Notes under the pieces: generated by a model | Told to the model about the DNA's origin: nothing | Databases searched by the model: none | The model's input: the letters and a program-made list of their open reading frames with translations, nothing else | Assembly: GCF_037976825.1 (NCBI RefSeq) | Contig: NZ_CP150269.1 | Coordinates: 4,105,501-4,169,500 of the forward strand | Origin: Paenibacillus sp. FSL K6-1330 | GTDB taxonomy: Bacteria; Bacillota; Bacilli; Paenibacillales; Paenibacillaceae | Direction of reading: 5' to 3' | Length of the DNA: 64,000 nucleotides | Shown: in pieces, positions 36,085 through 44,999 of the stretch | Position numbering within the stretch: position 1 is the first letter of the stretch | Layout of the letters: each line of letters begins with the position of its first letter | Program-made: the position numbers and the translations under genes

Positions 36085-36651
36085 CTATTCTTCAATGGTT
36101 TTAATGATCTTTGCGGGTACGCCTGCAACGATTGTATGATCAGGAACATCTTTTGTAACCACAGCCCCGGCCGAAACAATTGAATTTTCGCCCACCGTTA
36201 CACCAGGCATGATGGTTGCTGCAATCCCTATCCACGCCCCCTTTTTTATAACAATTTGTTTTGAAAAGGTTGATCTTCTTTGAGCTGGAGATATCGGGTG
36301 ATTGATAGTCACAAGGTTTACTTTAGGACCAATTAACACGTTATCTTCAATCGTGATACCTCCCCGATCCATGAATGTACATCCTTGATTAATGAAAACC
36401 TTCTTCCCTACTCTAATACTTTGACCGTAATCCGTGTAAAACGGAGGAAGCAATTCAAATGTATCATCCACTTTACTCCCCGTTAACTGGCTAAAAAGTT
36501 CTCTAACTTTATTTTTGTTGTGATAACCCGTATTTAACTCTGCAATTAGCTTCTGTGCACGTTCGATAGCATCTGCCATTTTATGAAATTCAGGGTCACG
36601 AAGTGAAATGACCTCACCTGCGCGATCTCTTGCAAAAATGTCCTGGTTCAT
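36085..36651 (-). CDS. Sugar O-acetyltransferase, hexapeptide-repeat (LacA/Maa) type
   Basis: 188 residues of the left-handed beta-helix acetyltransferase family: N-terminal Mac region (DPEFHKMADAIERAQKLIAELNT), then hexapeptide repeats and the loop with catalytic His (LVTINHPISPAQRR), ending GENSIVSAGAVVTKDVPDHTIVAGVPAKIIK. Such enzymes acetylate maltose, galactosides or related sugars with acetyl-CoA. The ATG at 36651 follows GAGGGAGCGTATAGG. Its upstream promoter is of MerR type (36701-36731). It is convergent with nothing; the MerR gene follows about 50 bp downstream and may be co-transcribed. Confidence 0.88.
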   Translation of the reverse strand: MNQDIFARDRAGEVISLRDPEFHKMADAIERAQKLIAELNTGYHNKNKVRELFSQLTGSKVDDTFELLPPFYTDYGQSIRVGKKVFINQGCTFMDRGGITIEDNVLIGPKVNLVTINHPISPAQRRSTFSKQIVIKKGAWIGIAATIMPGVTVGENSIVSAGAVVTKDVPDHTIVAGVPAKIIKTIEE

Positions 36652-36700
36652 CCTATACGCTCCCTCGGAATTTTTTATGTTTAATGAGAAATTCCTCTTT

Positions 36701-36731
36701 ACCGTAACACCTAGAGTTAACTCTAAGTCAA
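36701..36731 (-). promoter_or_regulatory. MerR-type promoter of the acetyltransferase gene
   Basis: Minus strand: -35 TTGACT (36726-36731), 19-bp spacer, -10-like TACGGT (36701-36706). The spacer holds the dyad CTTAGAGTTAACTCTAGG (36710-36727). Confidence 0.7.
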
Positions 36732-36756
36732 ACAAAAAATTCAATCAGAATACAGC

Positions 36757-36787
36757 TTGACTTAAAGTCTGCTCAAAGTGATAGCCT
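36757..36787 (+). promoter_or_regulatory. Possible MerR-type promoter of the SDR gene
   Basis: TTGACT (36757-36762), a 19-bp spacer with a weak dyad (CTTAAAG...CTCAAAG), then TAGCCT (36782-36787). It lies 45 bp upstream of the SDR ATG and resembles the two stronger MerR-type promoters beside it. Confidence 0.45.
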
Positions 36788-36832
36788 TATAACACCTTAC
36801 GAGGTAAATATGTTGGAAAAGGGGAACATTTT

Positions 36833-37576
36833 ATGTCAAATGTAAAAGACCAAGTTGTTATTATTATGGGAGCATCCAGCGGAATAGGTGAAGCGACAGC
36901 ACGTAAATTAGCAGAGCAAGGAGCCAGATTAGTCATTTCAGCTCGCCGTGAAGATCGTTTGAAGAAGCTTAAAGCTTCCATGCCCGATGCAAGCATGGCG
37001 TATCAAACCGCGGATGTAACAAATGATGAAGAAGTGCAAAAAGTTATCAATTTGGCAATGAAGGAATATGGACGAATTGATGCTATCTTTAACAACGCTG
37101 GTATTATGCCCACAGCTCCGCTCGCTGAGAGCAGAAAACAAGAGTGGAAAGCCATGTTGGACGTAAATATTATGGGCGTTTTGAATGGAATCTCAGCCGT
37201 TTTACCAATCATGCAAAAGCAGCATTCCGGAAAAATTATTACAACATCTTCGGTTGCTGGTCATGTTGTTTATCCAGATTCGGCTGTTTATTGTGGTACG
37301 AAATTTGCTGTAAGAGCAATTATGGAGGGACTGCGTCAAGAAGAAAGAGAAAACAATATTCAATCCATCGTTATTTCTCCTGGGGCAGTTGATACAGAAC
37401 TATATACGTCCATTCATCATGAAGAGAATCGAAAGTGGGTACAACAAAATTCTGCTAACCCTGAGCTCAGCATGAAATCCGAAGATATTGCAGATGCGGT
37501 TGCTTATGTAGTAGGAACACCAAATAGCGTATCCATAAGCGAAATGGTTATTCGTCCAACAAAGCAGCCTATTTAA
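36833..37576 (+). CDS. Short-chain dehydrogenase/reductase, classical SDR
   Basis: 247 residues. Cofactor loop MGASSGIGEA (13-22), NNAG (near 88), catalytic Ser in TSSVAGHVVYP and the Tyr/Lys pair in YCGTK (near 153), with SPGAVDTEL after it. It is an NAD(P)(H) oxidoreductase related to YdfG/serine-dehydrogenase-like SDRs; substrate unknown. The ATG follows AAAAGGGGAACATTTT. It is divergent from the acetyltransferase gene, and the shared 180-bp region carries the MerR-type promoters. Confidence 0.9.
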   Translation: MSNVKDQVVIIMGASSGIGEATARKLAEQGARLVISARREDRLKKLKASMPDASMAYQTADVTNDEEVQKVINLAMKEYGRIDAIFNNAGIMPTAPLAESRKQEWKAMLDVNIMGVLNGISAVLPIMQKQHSGKIITTSSVAGHVVYPDSAVYCGTKFAVRAIMEGLRQEERENNIQSIVISPGAVDTELYTSIHHEENRKWVQQNSANPELSMKSEDIADAVAYVVGTPNSVSISEMVIRPTKQPI

Positions 37577-37641
37577 ATACATCTCATGATTCAGCGAGTG
37601 GTTTTATTAGCAACCATGGAAATTAATATCATTATCAAGAA

Positions 37642-37690
37642 AGAGATTGTCCTTCAAGTCACAAAATGTGACCTCAGGCAACCTCTCTCT
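37642..37690 (+). terminator. Probable hairpin terminator of the SDR gene
   Basis: AGAGATTGTCC...GGCAACCTCTCT with an inner GTCACAAAATGTGAC hairpin forms a branched stem, followed by CTCATTTTAC. Confidence 0.5.
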
Positions 37691-37844
37691 CATTTTACAA
37701 GCTCTGTCCAATTCGAAGGTGCAGCGGGCTCTGCCCAAGTCAGAGAAAGCAACCCTTTCGAGTGACTATGGAAAGCTTAAACGGCTCTTAATGGTTTGTT
37801 TTAGATAAAAAAGTTTCCTATAGAATTTCCGTGTTCTTGTGTTG

Positions 37845-38207
37845 TCACACAAATAGCTCGACACCAAGGAAAAAGAGAAAGCCGCTAACACTTGTATAAG
37901 CACTGAGGAGGTATTGTTTGGAATCCTTATTGAGGCGTCTTTCAACAACGGATCGGAATGCATGTAGAATAGCTATTACAAGAATAACGTCCTGATAAGC
38001 CGATAATCTCCATTCCATAACAAACCTCATGTAGAAAAGGCCGATTAGAAAAACAACTACAATGATGGACTCCCCAATTAGATGAAATCGATTAATATGC
38101 TTATACAGCAACCCATCTGAATCGTAGGATACCTTCAGCTTTTTTTTGATCCATAAGTACCCGGACGAAACGACGATCGCATACAAAATGATACTGAGTA
38201 GGAACAT
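37845..38207 (-). CDS. Small membrane protein, DUF4181-like
   Basis: 120 residues with four hydrophobic segments (FLLSIILYAIVVSSGYLWI; IGESIIVVVFLIGLFYMRF; AYQDVILVIAILHAFRSV; LLSAYTSVSGFLFFLGVELF). The HxFR and conserved LHAFRSVVERRLNKDSKQYL part resembles DUF4181 proteins of Bacillales, of unknown function. The ATG at 38207, after GAAAGGGGGACTTTAGA, is chosen instead of a 58-codon upstream extension that contains the ribosome binding site. Confidence 0.75.
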   Translation of the reverse strand: MFLLSIILYAIVVSSGYLWIKKKLKVSYDSDGLLYKHINRFHLIGESIIVVVFLIGLFYMRFVMEWRLSAYQDVILVIAILHAFRSVVERRLNKDSKQYLLSAYTSVSGFLFFLGVELFV

Positions 38208-38380
38208 TCTAAAGTCCCCCTTTCCCAAAAAAATTACACTTATCTGGTAATGGAGGTTTATCATTCCTTTAAAATACACTATTTTCTTATTTGAATCAAT
38301 ACGTAAACAAAAGACGATTTCCGTAATCAACTGAAGGTGCGTATACAGCATATCTTGCAGCGTTTTAAACTCAATTAACA

Positions 38381-38409
38381 AGAAAAAACACTCGTAATGG
38401 AGTGTTTTT
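38381..38409. terminator. Terminator of the AraC-GyrI gene
   Basis: AAAAACACTC and GAGTGTTTTT pair around GTAATG; A- and T-tracts on both sides make it bidirectional. Confidence 0.8.
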
Positions 38410-39288
38410 CTACCGGACTACTTTAATTACAGGAACCCATAACTCGACTTTTTTTTCTTCTGTAAACACCTGTTTTTCTATACCTACTTCGATATCAGGA
38501 CCTACTTGTATCACTGGCCCTTCAACTTGCTCATACCCTGAGGAAGGAAACCATTCTCCATAAATACGGTGCCATTTCTCCTTCCCCCACGGGACCATAA
38601 CTTCAAATACGACCCATGTCATAGCTGGTACAGATAATTTAGAGAAGTATTCTGGACAGGGTTCTGTTGAAGCAACTCCCATGTAATAATCAAAATCTTG
38701 CTTCAGTCGTATTGCATCTCCAACATTCACATGCAAAATTCCATATGGTTCTAAATTGTTAAGTGCTTTCAATAAGTTGTACGTTTCCTTGTCTGTTGAT
38801 CCCCAGACCTGTGCCACACCAGGATGTTCTCCAGAATCTACTGGTGTAACTCTATTACTTATCCCAACCACTTGAAATGCGTCCTTTTGCTCAATTCTAA
38901 ACCTCATGGGCTCACTACCTCCTATTGATAATCGGAAGGTCATTGGAGGAAAAGCTTGTAGTGAATGGCTGGTATTTCTTGCCTCTGTTGGTGTAATTCC
39001 ATGTAATCCTTGAAAAGCGCGAGTAAATGCGTCTGGAGAATTGTAACCGTACTTAATGGCAATATCGATCACTTTGACTGTTCTGTCCTGCAAATCAAAT
39101 GCTGCGAGCGTAAGACGTCTGCGGCGAATATATTCTTGAAGAGGAATACCTGCCAGGTATGAGAACATTCTTTTGAAATGAAAAACCGAACAGTAAGCAC
39201 GTTTAGCTATCTCTTGTTCATCAATCTCATTCTCGAGATTCTGATCGATGTAGTCTAATGCTTCATTTAAATTTTCGAGCACATTCAT
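38410..39288 (-). CDS. AraC-family regulator with GyrI-like effector-binding domain
   Basis: 292 residues. AraC/XylS double HTH at about 8-105 (EQEIAKRAYCSVFHFKRMFSYLAGIPLQEYIRRRRLTLAAFDL ... IDIAIKYGYNSPDAFTRAFQGLHGITPTEAR), then a GyrI-like domain (about 128-292; MRFRIEQKDAFQVVGISNRV ... EVGIEKQVFTEEKKVELWVPV). This is the SoxS/Rob/BltR-like architecture that senses hydrophobic cationic or other small ligands. The ATG at 39288 follows GGGAGGTCGTTGG; an upstream Met in the same frame lies inside that ribosome binding site. Confidence 0.9.
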   Translation of the reverse strand: MNVLENLNEALDYIDQNLENEIDEQEIAKRAYCSVFHFKRMFSYLAGIPLQEYIRRRRLTLAAFDLQDRTVKVIDIAIKYGYNSPDAFTRAFQGLHGITPTEARNTSHSLQAFPPMTFRLSIGGSEPMRFRIEQKDAFQVVGISNRVTPVDSGEHPGVAQVWGSTDKETYNLLKALNNLEPYGILHVNVGDAIRLKQDFDYYMGVASTEPCPEYFSKLSVPAMTWVVFEVMVPWGKEKWHRIYGEWFPSSGYEQVEGPVIQVGPDIEVGIEKQVFTEEKKVELWVPVIKVVR

Positions 39289-39378
39289 CCAACGACCTCC
39301 CTTCATCCTTAGAATAGCAGGGAATGATATTAGACATCCGGCAGATCCTGTTCAATTTCTGCAGGGTGACAAACAACT

Positions 39379-40257
39379 CTATGAAGTTTTCAGTGCATAC
39401 AGCTGCGAAATTATCCGATCGAGTCTCTCTTGGATGAGGATCGCTTCCACATATCGGGCAGGAATCCCATCATATCCGTAGTAGATACCTGCCATCCCAC
39501 CCGCGATGGCGCCGATGGTGTCGGAATCTTCTCCTAGATTTGCCGCCTTCTGTACGACTCCTGCAAAATCTGATGTATGGAGCAAAATATGTAGTACCCA
39601 CCGGAAGGTATGCACCACAAAACCGCTTGCCGGGCAATCCGGCTGTGCTTCAATGATGCCTTCGTATTCGCTTCCCACCACCTCGGCCATGATGGCTGCT
39701 CTTAAATTTTCGCCCTGTAGAAGGCGTTGCGCCATTCGGTTGTACATGACGCAGACTTCGGCGCACCTTGGATCATAATGCGTCATCCGTGACTGCAAGA
39801 TTGCCACTCGGTCAATATCCACTAGGTCCTTATAGGCAAGAGCCGCCGGCAGGCAGCGCATGAGGGATCCATTCCCACCGCTTTGCCCTATATCCATGTG
39901 CGCAACAAAGGCCGCTTCAAACCAGTCTCCCTCGTATTTTTGAAAAACATGACGGATGATATTCCCTATGTCTTTGGGCCGTGATTGGTACCATTCCATA
40001 AAGAAACGCCCGATCGCCTCCAGCGGCTCATCAGGGTTTTCCAGTATCCCTTCTGCCACGCAAAGCGTCATCATCGTATCATCGGTCACTTCCCCTGGTT
40101 CCAACTGCCACACCCCGCCGCCGATAATCTCCGTCAAATAACCGTGCTTCTCCTTAATCTCTCGCTCGCTCATAAACTCCGTCGTTCCACCAAGAGCGTC
40201 GCCTACAGCCACTCCGTACAGGCCGCCCTTGATGCGATCATATAATTTGTTATCCAT
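39379..40257 (-). CDS. ADP-ribosylglycohydrolase (DraG) family protein
   Basis: 292 residues. Family motifs: GGLYGVAVGDALGG (near 12-25), EVTDDTMMTLCVAEG with the metal-binding TDDT (near 57), GNGSLMRCLP (near 128) and NLGEDSDTIGAIAGGMAGIYYG (near 240) with DxDT. Members remove ADP-ribose from arginine or act on ADP-ribosylated small molecules using Mg ions. The target is unknown; no ADP-ribosyltransferase gene is adjacent, and the nearest unit (sigma/anti-sigma) starts 52 bp away on the same strand. The ATG follows ATGAGGTGGTTGC. Confidence 0.9.
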   Translation of the reverse strand: MDNKLYDRIKGGLYGVAVGDALGGTTEFMSEREIKEKHGYLTEIIGGGVWQLEPGEVTDDTMMTLCVAEGILENPDEPLEAIGRFFMEWYQSRPKDIGNIIRHVFQKYEGDWFEAAFVAHMDIGQSGGNGSLMRCLPAALAYKDLVDIDRVAILQSRMTHYDPRCAEVCVMYNRMAQRLLQGENLRAAIMAEVVGSEYEGIIEAQPDCPASGFVVHTFRWVLHILLHTSDFAGVVQKAANLGEDSDTIGAIAGGMAGIYYGYDGIPARYVEAILIQERLDRIISQLYALKTS

Positions 40258-40309
40258 GCAACCACCTCATATTCATGTCAGAAAGGAATCAAGTAGTGCT
40301 TCTTCACGG

Positions 40310-41842
40310 TCATCGTAGTGAACGGATAGGAATTGTAATGTCTTGGTTTATCCGGACCGGGGCAGCTTCCCGGTACATTACAATTTCATAGGTTTCCAGC
40401 TTGGGAGCGAAAACTCGTACTTCATAGTAATCGTCCTGTTCGCTTCTCACTCGTGCTTCCCCTGAATCTATCCCGATGCCTTTATCGAAACGCTCCTGTA
40501 ATTCGGGATTTAAACTCCCTTTGGCTTCAGGGTACATTGCAAACAAAATACCCAAACGCTTGTTATGATCGTTACTTTCCTTTTTAATTTTCAACCGCAA
40601 ATAGTCGTTCTTGTAACTCGCCCCGATTATCGTTAACTCCTGGTCTTTAAAGCGGACTTTCTTTGGATACGTTTCGTCTAGCGAAAGGGTAAACGATCCG
40701 CCCGGGCTCTTTTCTGTCAGTAGCACTTGATCCAAGTGCAGCGTAAGAGAATTCACCGACTCATCGAAGTAAGGGGAGCCGGTAAACATAAGCTTGTTGC
40801 CGTTCATCCGTTTCCCACCAGGAACATCCACCATGTTTTGCGGGGTGTCCGTATGCAATTGGTATTTCTTCCCCTTATCATCCGTTACAAATGGGGCGGC
40901 GCCAGAATGGCCGAATAACAGATAGTAATTCGCTTCATCCGCGATTTTGATATCGAGATAGGTATTGGTCGGTGTAATTTTTATATGCTCCAGCGTCATT
41001 TCCCGCAAATCCGGATCCCCCGCCACCTTGACGGTCTGATGAATCGGTATGATGCGATCCTCCAACCAGTCCGTATGATGAAAAGGAACACTCATCTTGA
41101 GTGTATCTGTTGTTTGTTTACCGTCTTCATCAACGTAGGGTCGAATACCGATTTCAAATTGCAATTCTTTAGGGTTTTGGTTTAAAAACATGTTGACATC
41201 CTCTGGATTTACTTCACCAATCCGGCTGATGACCAGTATCGGCTCCTTTGCATCACCGCTCGATTCGATCACAACGCTAGCGCTGCTGCCTCCATCAGCA
41301 ATTTCAGGAATATTTACGGAATAGATCGGTGCTTCCCTGTTAAGATCTAAACTGCCGTCCTGTCTTTTAAAGACATGTTGTTTCAAACGGTCGGATTTAA
41401 TGAACACTTTATATGACAGCCTATCGCTCGTCAAATATACATCGCTGATGCTGACTGTCACCCCATCAAACTGTTTCACGACAGGTTCAAACGGACTGTA
41501 GCCATGGGATTGGGCGTTCTCAACGCCATCATGACCGCGCAGCGTGTCCAGCCAATCCGAAACGATGGAGAAGCCGGGAATCCCTTTGACCATAGCGGCA
41601 AGAGCCGGAGACTTCTGCACGGTGAAACCCAGAGATAAGGCCAATACCATGCAGGCTGCAGCTATTGTATACCTTCTTCTGCCGCTTCGCTGCCGGGGCT
41701 TCGTCACCACCATGTCCTCCTCCGGCTGCTGATAACAAAGCGGTACCTCCTTGGCAAATTGAATTAAAGAATCAGGAAGCGGAATTTCATCTAACGATTG
41801 CTGTATATTTTTCTTCAGCTGCCGTTCATCCTGGTTTAACAT
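40310..41842 (-). CDS. Anti-sigma factor-like membrane protein, DUF4179/DUF5643
   Basis: 510 residues. Cytoplasmic N-terminus (1-56), one transmembrane segment (about 57-76; RRYTIAAACMVLALSLGFTV), then a long extracytoplasmic part of DUF4179 type (GIPGFSIVSDWLDTLRGHDG...) and a C-terminal DUF5643-like beta domain. The gene overlaps the upstream sigma gene by 7 bases (its ATG lies within ATGTTAA), a translational coupling typical of ECF sigma/anti-sigma pairs. It should tether and inhibit the sigma factor and sense an envelope signal. The secreted protein encoded at 42525 has a related C-terminal domain. Confidence 0.85.
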   Translation of the reverse strand: MLNQDERQLKKNIQQSLDEIPLPDSLIQFAKEVPLCYQQPEEDMVVTKPRQRSGRRRYTIAAACMVLALSLGFTVQKSPALAAMVKGIPGFSIVSDWLDTLRGHDGVENAQSHGYSPFEPVVKQFDGVTVSISDVYLTSDRLSYKVFIKSDRLKQHVFKRQDGSLDLNREAPIYSVNIPEIADGGSSASVVIESSGDAKEPILVISRIGEVNPEDVNMFLNQNPKELQFEIGIRPYVDEDGKQTTDTLKMSVPFHHTDWLEDRIIPIHQTVKVAGDPDLREMTLEHIKITPTNTYLDIKIADEANYYLLFGHSGAAPFVTDDKGKKYQLHTDTPQNMVDVPGGKRMNGNKLMFTGSPYFDESVNSLTLHLDQVLLTEKSPGGSFTLSLDETYPKKVRFKDQELTIIGASYKNDYLRLKIKKESNDHNKRLGILFAMYPEAKGSLNPELQERFDKGIGIDSGEARVRSEQDDYYEVRVFAPKLETYEIVMYREAAPVRINQDITIPIRSLR

Positions 41843-42399
41843 TCGATCACCTGCTCCATTTTTAGTCGGGATGCCGTTTGGCTCAGCTTTAGTCTGGCGG
41901 CATGAAGCCGCGATTTAACCGTCCCGGCCTTGATGCCCAGAACGTCGGCGATCTCATCGATGGATAGCTCCTGGTAATAATACAGCGCAATGACGGACCG
42001 ATGGTGGATGTCCAGTGACATGACGCATTCCAGCAGTTCGGATCCCCTCTCTTTTTTCAGTACGGCTTCGAGCGGTGATTCATGCTCGTCCGGAAGCTCC
42101 AGCTCATCGATATTTCCCGAAACATTAGCGTGGCGTGACCTTTGTCTGACCAGATCCAATGCACGGCAGGCCGCCAAATGATTGAACCAGGATTTGAAAT
42201 TCCTTATTTTCTTCCCTTTGATAATGGCTTGATAAGCTTCGATCAGCGTGTTCTGTACCGCATCCTCAGCCAAATGAGTGGAGCGCAAAATAGCCGCGGA
42301 CGTACTGTATACTCGGCTCAGCAGAGGTTCCACCAGCTTAAAAAAAGCATCTTTATTGCCTTTCCGGCACAACTCAAACAATCGTTCTTCGCTTTCCAT
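41836..42399 (-). CDS. ECF-type RNA polymerase sigma factor
   Basis: 187 residues with region 2 (FFKLVEPLLSRVYSTSAAILRSTHLAEDAVQNTLIEAYQAI) and region 4 (LLECVMSLDIHHRSVIALYYYQELSIDEIADVLGIKAGTVKSRLHAARLKL) of sigma-70 group IV. The ATG at 42399 follows TTGGGAGTTGACAG. An upstream TGAACC-N16-CGCC element at 42432-42457 is also present before the secreted protein gene at 43346, consistent with autoregulation and a shared regulon. The anti-sigma gene follows with a 7-base overlap. Confidence 0.92.
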   Translation of the reverse strand: MESEERLFELCRKGNKDAFFKLVEPLLSRVYSTSAAILRSTHLAEDAVQNTLIEAYQAIIKGKKIRNFKSWFNHLAACRALDLVRQRSRHANVSGNIDELELPDEHESPLEAVLKKERGSELLECVMSLDIHHRSVIALYYYQELSIDEIADVLGIKAGTVKSRLHAARLKLSQTASRLKMEQVIEC

Positions 42400-42431
42400 C
42401 CTGTCAACTCCCAAAAGTACTATACAATAAA

Positions 42432-42457
42432 GGCGAACAGAATGGAGGTTCGGTTCA
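42432..42457 (-). promoter_or_regulatory. Putative ECF promoter of the sigma gene (TGAACC-N16-CGCC)
   Basis: Minus strand TGAACC (42452-42457), 16 bases, CGCC (42432-42435) followed by TTTATT. The element lies 33 bp upstream of the sigma ATG. Same hexamer, spacing and -10 occur at 43441-43466. Confidence 0.7.
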
Positions 42458-42524
42458 TTATTTGTGCAAAAAAAAACAGAAACGGCACTGATGGCCGTTT
42501 CTACTTCCTGCATATGGTTGGCTT

Positions 42525-43346
42525 TTACTGGAGCTTAATCCTCATCTCCAACTCTTTCAAAAACGTAACAGGCGTCATTCGCTTAGTCATCACCTGAAGG
42601 GCCGCATTTCGATCAACCGCCGGGAATTCAAGTTCGTAGCGGTAGACACCGTCTTTTAAGCCGATCAATTCCTTACGAGTTAAATCCAGGGCCTTTCCAT
42701 TTTCCACGAGCCAAGTTCCAACGTTTTGAATGGATGCCGTCTCCCCTTCGATCGACAACGTTAGCACGGTCCGGTTCTTTTCGAATTTCACACCCGTTAC
42801 GGTCATGGTTCCGATCTTGCCCTGATCCAGCTTAACCGGATAGGTATCCGATAGCTTCGCCGTTACGGTGGCTTTTTGCGCTAACTTTGTACTTTTATCA
42901 TCATAATTGCCTCCTACATAGGGCTTGATGATAAGTTCCTTCGGTTTGCTCTTTAATGCCCCCAGTTTCTCTTTATAATAACGGTCAAACGTGCCATCCG
43001 GTTTTTCGCGCATTTTGTCTTCCGCCTGAATACGGTCGTAAATCCATCCGTTGCTGTCCATGACGACATAGTTCATAAGCATAATATTGCGGTCCATTTT
43101 CGGATCCATATTTTCAGGGACATTCCGTGAAATGACATATTCCGTGAATTGCGGAGTAGCTGTTAAAGATTCCAGTTCAAATACGGCTCCCCCGTATTCC
43201 TTTATAATAGCCGGATTCAGCTTGAATCCGGAGCTTACTACGCTTTGCCCTGCTTCCGCTTGGGAAGCCGCATGAACGGCGTGCGACGACAAAGTTCCTC
43301 CGATTAATAACGCTGTACTTAGATATACAATGGTTGTTTTTTTCAT
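42525..43346 (-). CDS. Secreted protein with DUF5643-like domain, probable target of the ECF sigma factor
   Basis: 273 residues. A signal peptide (MKKTTIVYLSTALLIGGTLSSHAVHA, cleavage near AASQA) precedes a beta-rich protein (FKLNPAIIKEYGGAVFELESLTATPQFTEYVISRN...), which has the same flavour as the C-terminal domain of the anti-sigma factor at 40310 (RFKDQELTIIGASY / TMTVTGVKFEKNRTVLTLSI). The ATG at 43346 lies 7 bases after AGGAGGA. It is preceded by the TGAACC-N16-CGCC motif shared with the sigma gene, located 95 bp upstream. Function unknown. Confidence 0.8.
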   Translation of the reverse strand: MKKTTIVYLSTALLIGGTLSSHAVHAASQAEAGQSVVSSGFKLNPAIIKEYGGAVFELESLTATPQFTEYVISRNVPENMDPKMDRNIMLMNYVVMDSNGWIYDRIQAEDKMREKPDGTFDRYYKEKLGALKSKPKELIIKPYVGGNYDDKSTKLAQKATVTAKLSDTYPVKLDQGKIGTMTVTGVKFEKNRTVLTLSIEGETASIQNVGTWLVENGKALDLTRKELIGLKDGVYRYELEFPAVDRNAALQVMTKRMTPVTFLKELEMRIKLQ

Positions 43347-43440
43347 GATTATTTCCTCCTTTATCTGATGAAACAAAACACATATCCGGGCTCCTTTATC
43401 AATTTGGACCAAGATGATGCATTGTTGTTTCTACACTATA

Positions 43441-43466
43441 GGCGAAGGAAATAACAAGAAGGTTCA
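43441..43466 (-). promoter_or_regulatory. Putative ECF promoter of the secreted protein gene (TGAACC-N16-CGCC)
   Basis: Minus strand TGAACC (43461-43466), 16 bases, CGCC (43441-43444) followed by TATAGT. Identical -35/-10 and spacing to the sigma-gene promoter at 42432-42457. Confidence 0.7.
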
Positions 43467-43566
43467 GACAGGAATCATTTTAGTCCGATGGATAGATTGC
43501 AAGTTACGCCATACTGACCGTAGCTTCATAGGCTGCTTGCGCTGAAAGTTAATCACCAGAAAATGA

Positions 43567-43602
43567 AGAAGAACCGACTCATTTTTCATAGCCGGCTCTT
43601 TT
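43567..43602 (-). terminator. Terminator of the MFS gene
   Basis: On the minus strand AAGAGCCGGCT and AGTCGGTTCTT pair around ATGAAAAATG and are followed by CTTCATTTT. Confidence 0.65.
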
Positions 43603-43629
43603 GCATCAAACCTTATAGATATCGCAAGA

Positions 43630-44880
43630 CTAAAACTCATGTGCAGTAAGTACGTTATCCGGCGCTTTTTGGTTCATAATCGGCACCATGACCAGTGCTC
43701 CAAGAAGAAATAGGAATCCGGCTCCGCCATATATCGTACTCAGCGAAAAGGCATCCTTTAACGCACCAGCGAAAGACATGGAAATGACCATCATGCCTAC
43801 GAACATCGGATTCAGAACCCCATTCACCCGACCGACAATGGAAGCATGTGACCATTTCAGGATCATGGTGCTGATTCCGATATGAATGCAAGGGAACACT
43901 AGCCCATTCAGAAATTGAACGGTCAGCGTGACCGTAACGCTCGTCGAATAACCGACAATGGCTGTGCAGACCGCGCCTGCGAGCATGCCTATTGCAAGAA
44001 GAACCTGCGGCGGAACCCGCTTCGCAAAGACGGCAACGATCCCCCCGCCGATCAGCATGGCTACGCCATTCACCATCAGCAGATATTGCAGGAACTCCTC
44101 GCTCCTACCCAGCCGCTCCGTTACGATAAACAGGTTGAGAGCCTGGGCTACGCCAACAGCAAGTCCTGCGAGAATGAACGCGAGTCCGAGCATGCGCAGC
44201 ACTTGGCTTTGCCAAACATAGCGGAAGCCTTCCGCGAAATCTTTACGGAATTGCCCTTTGACTGCGGCCGTTTGAGATTTCATATTATCCTCAGGAAGGC
44301 GAATCAGGACGAGTGCGGAAAGCAGAAAGACCACGCCCATCACAGCGATTGATGTTTCAAGTCCAAACGTGCTGTAAACGAAGGTGCCAAGCATAGGGCC
44401 AAGCACCATGAAGATGGCCATCAGCGATTGAAACAAAGCCATCCCTTGCTGCAGTTGTTCTTCGGACACATGATACTTAAATAACCGCATACTTGAAGGT
44501 TGCGAGAACTGCGAAAGAATAGCCGAGATGAATGCGACAAGGTAGACGGATTGCCAAGAACCGAAATGTATGGTAAGAAGCACTACGAATACCGATACCG
44601 CGGATAATAAATCGCACCAGATCATCGTTCGCTTTGGCCTCCAGCGGTCCGCAAATGTACCTCCGATGAACGAAAAAACAAAAATAGGTGCGAATTCTGC
44701 TACGCTGATAAGCGAAATGGCGTATGGATCGTTATTTGTTCTATCCGCAACATACAGGAGGATCGCGAAATTACGTACCCAGATGCCGATCTGCAGGAGT
44801 ACGCTTGATAATAAAATCGTCTGCAGGAACCGATTGCGTAGAAGGCTTGGTGCATTGGTGCTTTTGTCGTGCCTATTCAA
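43630..44880 (-). CDS. MFS transporter, MFS_3/EntS-like exporter
   Basis: 416 residues with 12 hydrophobic segments and motif A (GGTFADRWRPKRTMIWCDLL), the multi-drug or siderophore exporter type. It starts with TTG at 44880, 9 bases after GGAGG; the longer upstream frame lacks a ribosome binding site. Nothing specific indicates the substrate. It is 120 bp from the VOC gene at 45000-45395 in the same direction, which may be co-transcribed. Confidence 0.86.
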   Translation of the reverse strand: MNRHDKSTNAPSLLRNRFLQTILLSSVLLQIGIWVRNFAILLYVADRTNNDPYAISLISVAEFAPIFVFSFIGGTFADRWRPKRTMIWCDLLSAVSVFVVLLTIHFGSWQSVYLVAFISAILSQFSQPSSMRLFKYHVSEEQLQQGMALFQSLMAIFMVLGPMLGTFVYSTFGLETSIAVMGVVFLLSALVLIRLPEDNMKSQTAAVKGQFRKDFAEGFRYVWQSQVLRMLGLAFILAGLAVGVAQALNLFIVTERLGRSEEFLQYLLMVNGVAMLIGGGIVAVFAKRVPPQVLLAIGMLAGAVCTAIVGYSTSVTVTLTVQFLNGLVFPCIHIGISTMILKWSHASIVGRVNGVLNPMFVGMMVISMSFAGALKDAFSLSTIYGGAGFLFLLGALVMVPIMNQKAPDNVLTAHEF

Positions 44881-44999
44881 TCTTTTCAACCTCCAATTTG
44901 TCTTTAAAAGATGTCCGCCTTGATTATGGGTATGTCTCTCCTTTCCATTCCTTATTATAAGGACCTCATCATCGTTGACCTCCGCCTGAAGACTGAAAT

